6,574 nucleotides of DNA from Natrialbaceae archaeon Tc-Br11_E2g1 (GCA_001564255.1 LKNC01000161.1:1-6574); one strand, 5' to 3'; shown: positions 1 through 5,742, counted from the stretch's first letter. Notes: generated by a model not told the origin, from the sequence alone. Program-made: numbers and translations.

Positions 1-1
1 C

Positions 2-1027
2 CCCGGAACCGGTGGCTTCGCCGGCGAGGTCGACGGCCGACTCGTTCGGGACGTCCTCGGGCGAGTCCCGCTTTTCGTCGAACGGGACGCTGCCGATCCC
101 GCCGGCGACGACTGGGCGTTCTCACCCACAGCCCTCGAGGACCCGGTTGGTTTCCCGGCGGGAACCGTCGCCGAGGGTGGCGAACGGACGCAGGTGTGGG
201 AGTTGCCGGACCTTGAGCCCACCGACGACCACAGCCGAGCGATAGCGGACGTCGACGAGGCGATCCACACCGCGATCGACGCCCTCGAGTACGACCGGGG
301 GGACGTCGCCGTCGCCTTCTCCGGCGGGGTCGATTCGGCGCTCGTCGCCGAGTTACTCGACGCGCCGTGTTACGTCGTCGGCTTCCCGGGGAGCAACGAC
401 ATCGAGGCCGCACGACACGCCGCCGACGCCATGGGTCGTGAGCTGGAGGTCGTCGAACTCACCCACGGGGATCTCCGGCGGGCGATCCCGACGGTCGCGG
501 ACGCGATCGGGCGAACGAACGCGATGGACGTCGGGATCGCCCTCTCGCTTTACCTGGTCGCCGAAGCCGTCGCCGACGACGGCTACGGGGCGCTCGCGGT
601 CGGGCAGGGCGCTGACGAACTGTTCGGGGGCTACGAGAAGGTCGTCCACCTCGACCACCGGGTCGAGGCGGAGACGACCCGTGGAGCCGTCCGTGAACAG
701 ATCGCCACCCTCCCCGACCAGCTCCCGCGGGACGTCCTCGCACTCGAGGCGGCGGGCCTCGAGCCGGCCGCCCCCTTCCTCCACGATTCGGTCGTGGAGG
801 CGACACTCCGGCTCCCGCCCGAACTGTTGGCCGACGAGAGAACACGGAAACGGGCGTTACGCCGGGTCTCGAGGGCGTATCTCCCGGCGGAGGTCGCCGA
901 GAGGGAGAAAAAGGCGGTCCAGTACGGAAGCCTGGTCGCGCGCGAACTCGATCGGGTCGCCCGCCAGGCAGGGTACAAACGCCGGATCGGCGACCACGTT
1001 AGGAAGTACGTCGAGTCGCTGTCCTAG
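2..1027 (+). CDS. Asparagine synthase family protein, 5'-partial
   Basis: This gene is likely an ATP-dependent amidotransferase of the asparagine synthase (AsnB) family, cytoplasmic, adenylating a carboxylate before transfer of ammonia. The frame is open from the left edge, giving 341 visible residues, so the GTG at 194 is an internal valine and not the start. The PP-loop SGGVDSA is at visible residues 107-113 (nt 320-340), and the AsnB signature GADELFGGY is at about 203-211. The first 70 or so visible residues (GEVDGRLVRDVLGRVPLF, then a WAFSPTALE segment and FPAGT) resemble the end of the class II glutamine amidotransferase domain that precedes the synthase domain. The nucleophilic N-terminal Cys, if present, lies outside the window, so glutamine use cannot be judged. 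Asparagine is the default product, but an asparagine-synthase-like enzyme with another substrate is possible. It is convergent with mrp, and the two stop codons overlap. Confidence 0.88.
   Translation, partial: PGTGGFAGEVDGRLVRDVLGRVPLFVERDAADPAGDDWAFSPTALEDPVGFPAGTVAEGGERTQVWELPDLEPTDDHSRAIADVDEAIHTAIDALEYDRGDVAVAFSGGVDSALVAELLDAPCYVVGFPGSNDIEAARHAADAMGRELEVVELTHGDLRRAIPTVADAIGRTNAMDVGIALSLYLVAEAVADDGYGALAVGQGADELFGGYEKVVHLDHRVEAETTRGAVREQIATLPDQLPRDVLALEAAGLEPAAPFLHDSVVEATLRLPPELLADERTRKRALRRVSRAYLPAEVAEREKKAVQYGSLVARELDRVARQAGYKRRIGDHVRKYVESLS
1024..1027. other. Shared CTAG: overlapping stop codons of convergent genes
   Basis: The palindrome CTAG provides TAG on the plus strand (1025-1027, end of the asparagine synthase gene) and TAG on the minus strand (1024-1026, end of mrp). 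There is therefore no intergenic DNA between the two genes. Any terminator for either transcript must lie inside the other coding region. Confidence 0.95.
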
Positions 1028-2283
1028 TCGTCCTTGGTATCGACGGTCAGCGAGCCGCCGATGTCCTCGTCGTCCGCCTCCGGCTCGGGTTCGACGTCCC
1101 CGTCGTCGGCTCCCTCGTCGTCCCCGTCGTCCGCCTCGGGTTCGGGCTCGACGTCCTCGTCGTCGGCTTCCGGTTCGGGGTTCGGGTCCATCGTCGCCGA
1201 GGTCGGGACGGTGTTGTCGTGGAGGCTCTTGGGCGAGACGTTCTCGGCGACGGTCCGGCGGTTGACCTCGCTGAGCCGGTTTACGGCCCGTTCGACGAGC
1301 GTCGAGGCGTCCCCCTGGACGGGGCTCTCCTTGTCTTTGACCGCGGCCCCGTCGGTGCCGCCTTCACCGAAGTCAGAGTGAAGCGGGAGCCTCGAGATGA
1401 TCGGGACGTCGTAGTCCTCGCTGATCTCGTCTGCGCCCTCGGCCCCGAACAGGCTGTGTTCGTCCCCACAGCTCTCACACCGGAAGGTGCTCATGTTCTC
1501 TACCACTCCGAGGATGGTCGCGTCGTGTTCACGGAACATCCGCAGGCCCTTCCGGGCGTCGACGAGGGACATGTCCTGTGGTGTCGTGACGATCACTGCA
1601 CCCGTGACGGGCACGTTCTGCAGCAGGTCGAAGGAGGCGTCGCCGGTCCCCGGTGGGAGGTCGACGACCAGATAGTCGAGTTTTCCCCACTCGACGCCCT
1701 CGAAAAACTGCGTCATGAACTTGTTGACCATCGGCCCCCGGAGCATCGCCGGATCGTCGGGGTTGTCCATGAGAAAGCCCATGCTCGCGACGCGGACGCC
1801 GTCGGAGGTCGGCGGGACGAGCATCTCCCCCGGGGTGACCTGTGGGTCGCCGTCGAGCGTGAGGATGCGCGGGACGTTCGGGCCATGGATGTCGGCGTCG
1901 AGAATCCCGACCGTGGCCCCGAGGTCCTCGAGGCCGGCCGCGATGTTGCAGGCGACGGTCGTCTTCCCGACACCGCCTTTCCCGGAGGCGACAGCGATGA
2001 CGTTGCGGACGTCGGGCATGACCTCCGTGTCGAAGCCGTGTTCGGCTTTCGGCTGGGCGCGCAACTCCGCCTCGAGGCCGAGTTCGGAGACGACCTCACG
2101 GATCTCGTCACCGAGTGCCATCTCGGCGGGCGCGTACGGTGTGTTGAAAGCCAGTGAGATCTTTGCGGTCCCGTCCTCGACGCGGACGGCGTTTACGATG
2201 CCGAGGGAGACGATGTCTTCGCCGATCGCCGGATCGTCGATCCGTGAGAGTTCCTCCTCGAGTTCGGATTCGGTGAGCGTCAT
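1024..2283 (-). CDS. mrp: Mrp/ApbC (Nbp35-like) iron-sulfur carrier P-loop ATPase
   Basis: This is a cytoplasmic ATPase that binds and transfers [4Fe-4S] clusters to target apoproteins; the family acts as a homodimer. Of 419 residues, about 1-80 form a MIP18/DUF59 domain (DDPAIGEDIVSLGIV at 16-30). The deviant Walker A GKGGVGKTT is at 101-109, the Walker A' DADIHGPN at 129-136, and VVDLPPGTGD at 206-215. The cluster-binding CxxC is C269/C272 in the NMSTFRCESCG context. The Cys often seen in the DUF59 TPxCP-like motif is replaced here (NTPYAPAE, 48-55), so only the C-terminal CxxC is available. From about 360 the protein runs into an acidic repeat tail beyond the usual core. The ATG at 2283 fits the family N-terminus; only a weak AGGT precedes it. 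It sits 130 bp downstream of the redox operon on the same strand, with its own upstream region. Confidence 0.95.
   Translation of the reverse strand: MTLTESELEEELSRIDDPAIGEDIVSLGIVNAVRVEDGTAKISLAFNTPYAPAEMALGDEIREVVSELGLEAELRAQPKAEHGFDTEVMPDVRNVIAVASGKGGVGKTTVACNIAAGLEDLGATVGILDADIHGPNVPRILTLDGDPQVTPGEMLVPPTSDGVRVASMGFLMDNPDDPAMLRGPMVNKFMTQFFEGVEWGKLDYLVVDLPPGTGDASFDLLQNVPVTGAVIVTTPQDMSLVDARKGLRMFREHDATILGVVENMSTFRCESCGDEHSLFGAEGADEISEDYDVPIISRLPLHSDFGEGGTDGAAVKDKESPVQGDASTLVERAVNRLSEVNRRTVAENVSPKSLHDNTVPTSATMDPNPEPEADDEDVEPEPEADDGDDEGADDGDVEPEPEADDEDIGGSLTVDTKDD
1063..1185 (-). repeat. In-frame acidic repeats encoding the Mrp C-terminal tail
   Basis: Residues 367-407 of Mrp contain three near-identical units: PNPEPEADDED, VEPEPEADDGD and VEPEPEADDED. 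A short degenerate DDEGADDGD segment sits before the third. The DNA repeats follow the same period, with only a few synonymous changes. The likely origin is in-frame duplication, giving a disordered, highly charged tail after the ATPase core. The protein then ends with IGGSLTVDTKDD. Confidence 0.9.
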
Positions 2284-2353
2284 TGTGGTCGTACCTGTCT
2301 AGTGCCAGCCGAGCCTTGTATGTTGCTCGCTCGCCGGTGGGCTCTGGTCTGTT

Positions 2354-2367
2354 TCTCGAAAACGAGA
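2354..2367. repeat. Inverted repeat TCTCG-AAAA-CGAGA in the mrp upstream gap
   Basis: A perfect 5-bp-arm dyad with a 4-nt spacer. An alternative longer-loop pairing, GGTCT (2346-2350) with AGACC (2365-2369), overlaps it. On the minus strand it lies after the redox operon and upstream of mrp, so it could fold in the operon's 3' end or act as an operator for mrp. Function is not shown. Confidence 0.4.
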
Positions 2368-2396
2368 CCGAGAGATATTGACCGTTTCGTTCCCGG

Positions 2397-2401
2397 AAAA
2401 A
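2397..2401 (-). terminator. Possible T-tract terminator after the redox operon
   Basis: On the minus strand a run of five T follows the G/C-rich GCGGCG, beginning 13 nt past the TAA stop of the 95-residue membrane protein gene. Archaeal termination often uses short T-runs of this kind, with or without a hairpin. The run is short, so read-through into mrp is possible. Confidence 0.4.
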
Positions 2402-2413
2402 CGCCGCGGAGAG

Positions 2414-2701
2414 TTAGAAGAACGTGACGCCGATCATCAGCGTCTGGACCAGCATGCCGATCCACAACAGTGCGGCGATACCGACGAGGTAGACGACACC
2501 CATGACGGCTTTCTTCGGATCGGCAGGTTTGCCGAGGAACCACGCCAGGGCCATGACGTAGATCGGCATCAGAACGACGCCGAAGATGATCCAGGTGCCG
2601 GGACCGGGGAAACTCACGACGGACCCGTCACCGTGGTAGCGCCACTGGAGCAGGTAACTGCTTGCGTCCCATGCGAGCATCGACAGCGTTGCCAAGTTCA
2701 T
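2414..2701 (-). CDS. Small two-helix membrane protein, third gene of the redox operon
   Basis: This is a 95-residue protein that I do not recognise. Two hydrophobic helices are clear, about 36-57 (TWIIFGVVLMPIYVMALAWF) and about 66-91, separated by a short charged loop GKPADPKK. The N-terminal 35 residues (containing WDASSYLLQWRYHGDG and PGPG) are amphipathic or polar. There are no Cys residues, and the single His (H23) gives no obvious haem or metal site. The ATG overlaps the nrfD-like stop as ATGA, and a GGAGGTGG Shine-Dalgarno sits in the end of the preceding gene, so translation is coupled. By position it is most likely an accessory membrane subunit or assembly factor of the ferredoxin/NrfD complex. 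That role is inferred from context only. Confidence 0.85.
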   Translation of the reverse strand: MNLATLSMLAWDASSYLLQWRYHGDGSVVSFPGPGTWIIFGVVLMPIYVMALAWFLGKPADPKKAVMGVVYLVGIAALLWIGMLVQTLMIGVTFF

Positions 2702-4056
2702 GCTTCCACCTCCTCAGTTGCTTTTTCCGGTTCGTGGTCGTGCCCGTGGCCGCCACGTAAGTGTTCGACGGCGTGGAGTTCGACCACCGGAACGACCTTC
2801 GCGACGAGGAGGAAGAACAACACGACCATGCCGATTGTCCCGAGCACCGACACGAACTCGATGACGCTCGGCCAGTAGGCACCGGGGGTCGCCTCGTAGA
2901 GGCTGAACGTCGGGTACATCAGACCCTCGACGACGAAGAAGACCTTCTCGGCGAGAGTCGCAGCGAGCACCGCGACGGCGGCGACGATCGACCGACGCTT
3001 GCTAAACAGCGATTTGCGGACCGTCTGGGCGAAGATGTAGATCAACACCGCGGCCACGATGGCGATCGAACCGATGTAGATCGGGTGTGAGAGTTTCGCC
3101 TCGGTCGCGTAGGCGTGGTCGGTCGTGGAGTGGAAGGTCCCACTGACGATCTGCTGGAGTTGCAACCAGAGAAACAGCATGGCGAAAAAGCCAAGCCACA
3201 GCGTCAGGCCACGGAAGATGTCGTCGGTGATGATGTGGCCCCAGTCGTAGGCCTTACGGAAGGCATACGAGAGGATGATCACGCCGCTGATCGCGGAGGT
3301 CAGGGCGATCGTCAGGAACTGTGGTCCCTGGATCGCACCGAACCAGCCCGGGTAACTCGGGAGGAGCGCGAACAGCCACGGGATCACACCGCCGTGGAGC
3401 AACAGCGGAGCCATGATGATGATCGCGAGTGCGAGCCACCAGACCATCCGTTCGATGACCTCGTCTTCTTTTTTCGAGTAGCCGATCGTGAGCAGTTTGT
3501 AGAGCGGCTCGAAGTGGTTCGGAAGCTGGTCGCGCAGACGGGTGACGTCATAGCGCAGCGTGAGGGCCAGATACGTCGCGGTCATCACGAAGTAGGCCGT
3601 GATGACGGTAACGTCCCAGACCAGCGGCGAGTTGTGAACCGTGATGTGGTAGTGACCGAGAACGCTCGTGACCATGCGGTCCGGACGGCCCATGTGGACG
3701 ATGATGTAGAACCCGGCGGCCGACAGGCCGGCGAGGGTCAACATTTCGGCCAGTCGGGCGACGGGCATGTATCGTTCCATCCCGAGCAACCGGACGGCTG
3801 CAGAGAGGATGATGCCGCCGTGGGCGATCCCGACCCACCAGATGAACGCACCGATGTACAGCCCCCAGGTCACACCGCCACCGCTACCCCAGTCGGAGAG
3901 GCCGGTGACTGCCATCCCTTCCGCGAGCTGGATCATCCACAGACCGAGGAACGCGGTAAATACCACTGCGGACACCGCCAGCATCACGTAGTACTTCTTC
4001 GAGGTGTGCCGGATCGGCCGGAGAATGTCGTCTTCGTTCGGCGTCTTCGTGCTCAT
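2698..4056 (-). CDS. NrfD/PsrC-family quinone-interacting membrane subunit (ActC/Hmc-like, ten helices)
   Basis: This integral membrane protein is expected to exchange electrons with menaquinone and to anchor the ferredoxin subunit encoded just upstream. It has 452 residues and about ten helices, at roughly 22-43, 64-90, 102-121, 145-166, 204-229, 246-266, 282-305, 325-344, 356-378 and 398-425. Family-type motifs are WGLYIGAFIWWVGIAHGG (64-81), the RLAEMLTLAG segment (101-110), HMGRPDRM (121-128) and SPLVWDV (143-149). Together these look closer to the ten-helix ActC/HmcC branch than to the eight-helix PsrC branch, judged by eye. The tail after the last helix is His-rich (H428, H432, H437, H439, H441) and then acidic. 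The ATG overlaps the ferredoxin gene stop (ATGA, 4053-4056), with GGAGGG just before. The subgroup assignment would need a phylogeny. Confidence 0.92.
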   Translation of the reverse strand: MSTKTPNEDDILRPIRHTSKKYYVMLAVSAVVFTAFLGLWMIQLAEGMAVTGLSDWGSGGGVTWGLYIGAFIWWVGIAHGGIILSAAVRLLGMERYMPVARLAEMLTLAGLSAAGFYIIVHMGRPDRMVTSVLGHYHITVHNSPLVWDVTVITAYFVMTATYLALTLRYDVTRLRDQLPNHFEPLYKLLTIGYSKKEDEVIERMVWWLALAIIIMAPLLLHGGVIPWLFALLPSYPGWFGAIQGPQFLTIALTSAISGVIILSYAFRKAYDWGHIITDDIFRGLTLWLGFFAMLFLWLQLQQIVSGTFHSTTDHAYATEAKLSHPIYIGSIAIVAAVLIYIFAQTVRKSLFSKRRSIVAAVAVLAATLAEKVFFVVEGLMYPTFSLYEATPGAYWPSVIEFVSVLGTIGMVVLFFLLVAKVVPVVELHAVEHLRGGHGHDHEPEKATEEVEA

Positions 4057-5546
4057 TGACCGATCCCTCCACCGATGGTCGATTCATCGAGGACGTCCTT
4101 GCGGTCGTCGACGATCTCGTGGTCGTCGGGTTCGGTCATGGCCAACGCACTGCGCTCGTTGAGCTGTTCGTAGGAGATCGTGTACCCCGGTGCCTCCTCT
4201 TCGACTTCCTCTTGGCTCAACTGCTCGGCGTTCGGACCGGGTTCGTCACCGAGGTAGATGACGTTCGGCTTGGTATCCATCTCCTCGAGCAGCCGGAACG
4301 TCGAGACGCCAGTCTCGGAGGACGGGATGTTCGAACTGAGCCACTCCGGAACGTCGTCGTAGTCGTCGTCACCCGGGGCGGGACCGGGCAGAACGCCGCC
4401 GTCGTCGTCGTCGTCATAGACCTCGACACCCTCCTCGTCCAGGTCCTCGAGTTCCCCACGGGAGTGAGCCGTTCGGTGACGGATGTACTGGTTCGGACGG
4501 CTCTCGGGGTCGTTGAGGTCGCCGAAGTGGATCGCGCTCATACCCATCTGGTCACAGGCGTCCATACAGGCGACGGTTCCGACGGCCTCCTCACCCATGT
4601 TGCCGTCCTGGCGGGACGGACACATCGTACACTTGCCCATCACACCGCGGGGCGGGCGCATGTCGACGCGCTGGTCGCGGTTGTCGTAGACGTGGTTGTT
4701 GTTCTCCTCTAGGTGTTGTTCTTCGTCCACCCGCGGTGGGTCCCAGGCGAAGTAGTTGACACCGTACGGACAGCCGACCTGGCAGTACCGACAGCCGATA
4801 CAGATGTCGTAATCGGTGAGAACCAGTCCGTCCTCCGGACGGGTGTGTCGTGCCGTGGTCGGACAGACCTGCTCACACGGCGCTTCACTGCAGTGTTGAC
4901 ACGGACGAACGAGCCGACCCGGGTCCTCGGCGGTCCGCTGGTTCTCCTCGTCTTTGTAGTTGAGGACGTACATCCAGTTCGCGCCGGCACGAAGGTTGTT
5001 CTCCTCGTAACAGCCCTCGACACAGCCCAGACAGCCGTCACATCGTTCCAGGTCGATGACCATCCCGAACTGGGTATCGTTGCCCCCTTCGTCGTCCTGG
5101 GCGGCCATCGCGGCCTGTGGGTCCCGTCCGTCGTCGGCGGCGGTCAGGGCGCCGAGTCCGAGAAACGCCGCGCCGGCGCTCATCTTCTTCATGACCTCCC
5201 GGCGGGAGGTGTCTGAGTTGCCACTGACCCCGTTTAGCCCATCGAGGAACGTTCCCCCAGCGGCTCGCAGGTCGTCGACGATCTCGAGGTCCGCGTCCTC
5301 GGCCCCCAGTAACTCGAAGAAGTCCTCGTTCTCGAGGTTCGTGATGACGTCGTCGTCGTAGCGCTCGCGAAACTGTGCTTCCGTTAGTTCACCGGTCGCC
5401 AGCCGCTGGGCGTCCTTTGCGAGTCCCACACCGAGGTCAGCGTCGTACTCTGTCCCCTCGAGTGCCGACCTGAGCTCGATTTCCCAGTCGTCGAGGTGAG
5501 CGGGCGAGTCGTCGGTGTGATCGCCGACCGAATCGTCCACACTCAT
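4053..5546 (-). CDS. Four-cluster [4Fe-4S] ferredoxin subunit with internal Tat signal (NrfC/DmsB/ActB-like)
   Basis: This is the electron-transfer subunit predicted to pair with the NrfD-like anchor. It has 497 residues, and sixteen Cys fall in four groups: C169/172/175/179, C216/219/224/228, C249/252/255/259 and C306/309/327/331. This is the usual arrangement for four [4Fe-4S] clusters in DmsB/NrfC/PsrB-type proteins. Residues 1-112 form an acidic, Cys-free extension containing DAQRLATGELTEAQFRERYD (45-64). A twin-arginine motif SRREVMKK (114-121) and the hydrophobic stretch SAGAAFLGLGAL (123-134) follow, so the signal is internal and the Fe-S domain is probably exported. An Asp-rich insertion (378-398) and an acidic C-terminus follow the clusters. 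The ATG at 5546 is fixed by a perfect Shine-Dalgarno, and no later Met keeps the RR pair with a usable site. It is the first gene of the three-gene operon. No molybdopterin subunit is adjacent. Confidence 0.93.
   Translation of the reverse strand: MSVDDSVGDHTDDSPAHLDDWEIELRSALEGTEYDADLGVGLAKDAQRLATGELTEAQFRERYDDDVITNLENEDFFELLGAEDADLEIVDDLRAAGGTFLDGLNGVSGNSDTSRREVMKKMSAGAAFLGLGALTAADDGRDPQAAMAAQDDEGGNDTQFGMVIDLERCDGCLGCVEGCYEENNLRAGANWMYVLNYKDEENQRTAEDPGRLVRPCQHCSEAPCEQVCPTTARHTRPEDGLVLTDYDICIGCRYCQVGCPYGVNYFAWDPPRVDEEQHLEENNNHVYDNRDQRVDMRPPRGVMGKCTMCPSRQDGNMGEEAVGTVACMDACDQMGMSAIHFGDLNDPESRPNQYIRHRTAHSRGELEDLDEEGVEVYDDDDDGGVLPGPAPGDDDYDDVPEWLSSNIPSSETGVSTFRLLEEMDTKPNVIYLGDEPGPNAEQLSQEEVEEEAPGYTISYEQLNERSALAMTEPDDHEIVDDRKDVLDESTIGGGIGQ
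4401..4415 (-). repeat. (GAC)5 microsatellite encoding five Asp
   Basis: Five perfect GAC codons encode D378-D382 of the ferredoxin subunit, inside a low-complexity Asp/Gly/Pro loop (to about residue 398) after the last Cys group. The loop is probably surface-exposed and could vary in length between strains. Confidence 0.85.
5142..5210 (-). other. Internal twin-arginine (Tat) signal in the ferredoxin subunit
   Basis: Residues 113-135 contain R115-R116 in TSRREVMKK, followed by a mildly hydrophobic Ala/Gly/Leu stretch and then AADDG. This fits Tat targeting, the route most haloarchaeal secreted proteins use. It begins after a 112-residue folded-looking domain, as in the 'extended Tat' signals of some MoCo/Fe-S proteins. 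The F/L position after RRx is V-M, a slightly non-canonical form. Whether it is cleaved or stays as an anchor is unclear. Confidence 0.7.
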
Positions 5547-5550
5547 CTCA

Positions 5551-5558
5551 TCACCTCC
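5551..5558 (-). promoter_or_regulatory. Strong Shine-Dalgarno for the ferredoxin gene
   Basis: GGAGGTGA on the minus strand is fully complementary to the conserved 3' end of archaeal 16S rRNA and lies 4 nt before the ATG. It fixes the start at 5546 and shows that the transcript has a 5' leader rather than being leaderless. An out-of-frame ATG at 5549-5551 overlaps it. Confidence 0.85.
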
Positions 5559-5596
5559 GGGAGTGGTAGTCTTTCTCGGTCAAATGTAATCATCTC

Positions 5597-5619
5597 TGTG
5601 ACCTCACATCACACGTGAG
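5597..5619. repeat. Overlapping dyads near the predicted transcription start
   Basis: TGTGA-CC-TCACA (5597-5608) and CTCAC-N7-GTGAG (5603-5619) overlap, and CACGTG (5612-5617) sits in the second. They fall where transcription would start if the TATA-like element at 5632-5640 is used. They could be a repressor operator or a hairpin in the 5' leader. Confidence 0.4.
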
Positions 5620-5631
5620 CCCAGGATAGGG

Positions 5632-5640
5632 TTAAGTATA
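5632..5640 (-). promoter_or_regulatory. TATA-like element of the redox operon promoter
   Basis: TATACTTAA on the minus strand, in the most AT-rich part of the gap, resembles an archaeal box A. A start about 25 nt downstream would fall near 5614-5616 and give a leader of about 70 nt before the ATG at 5546, which agrees with the strong Shine-Dalgarno. The start site is not shown directly. Confidence 0.5.
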
Positions 5641-5643
5641 GCG

Positions 5644-5662
5644 ATTCCCAGACTGCGGGAAT
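5644..5662. repeat. Inverted repeat ATTCCC-N7-GGGAAT just upstream of the TATA element
   Basis: Perfect 6-bp arms at 5644-5649 and 5657-5662 with a 7-nt spacer, lying between the NarO-like palindrome and the TATA-like element and partly covering the expected BRE position. It is a plausible site for a dimeric regulator, but I know no named regulator for it. Confidence 0.45.
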
Positions 5663-5666
5663 TAGC

Positions 5667-5678
5667 CGAATATGTTCG
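5667..5678. promoter_or_regulatory. NarO-like palindrome CGAA-N4-TTCG
   Basis: CGAA-TATG-TTCG matches exactly the CGAA-N4-TTCG motif that I recall upstream of NarO-controlled nitrate and nitrite respiration promoters in Haloferax volcanii. NarO is a Cys-rich HTH regulator of anaerobic genes. The site is about 27 bp upstream of the TATA-like element of the redox operon, an activator-compatible position though perhaps farther than typical. I saw no other exact copy in the window; the nearest, around 615, has N3 spacing and is inside a gene. Confidence 0.6.
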
Positions 5679-5742
5679 TACATTTATTACCTACCGGGGG
5701 CCGTCCCGCGAGCTACGAATCGACCGGAAGTGTCGACGGCGG

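Larger units (their letters stand above)
2284..2413 (-). promoter_or_regulatory. Gap between the redox operon and mrp, probably holding the mrp promoter
   Basis: This 130-bp stretch has no credible gene. Two weak TATA-like candidates for mrp are visible on the minus strand. One is CAATATC near 2374-2380, preceded by a BRE-like GAAACGG. The other is CATACAAG about 38 nt before the ATG. Neither is a strong haloarchaeal box A, so the exact promoter is uncertain. The gap also holds the T-tract and the dyad listed separately. Confidence 0.4.

Noticed and set aside
194..1027. GTG at 194 as the true start of the asparagine synthase gene
   Set aside because: The frame is open to the left edge, and the upstream 64 residues resemble the end of the glutamine amidotransferase domain.
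438..1265. 275-residue plus-strand frame overlapping the asparagine synthase gene
   Set aside because: Low-complexity Ser/Arg/Pro product typical of a +1 shadow frame, while the overlapped frame has PP-loop and GADELFGGY motifs.
1219..2157. 312-residue plus-strand open frame opposite mrp
   Set aside because: It is the antisense shadow of a clear Mrp gene in high-G+C DNA. Its Asp/Arg/Val-rich sequence has no recognisable domain.
2280..2543. 87-residue minus-strand frame across the operon/mrp gap
   Set aside because: It overlaps the supported two-helix protein in another frame, its product lacks any pattern, and it would run into the mrp start.
3115..4059. 314-residue plus-strand open frame opposite the nrfD-like gene
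   Set aside because: Antisense of a ten-helix membrane protein. Its composition (rich in Asp, Arg, Glu, Gln, His) is the expected complement of hydrophobic codons, and it has no domain.
5609..5683. 24-codon minus-strand ORF in the control region
   Set aside because: It runs through the NarO-like box and the TATA-like element, has no Shine-Dalgarno, and is short enough to be chance.
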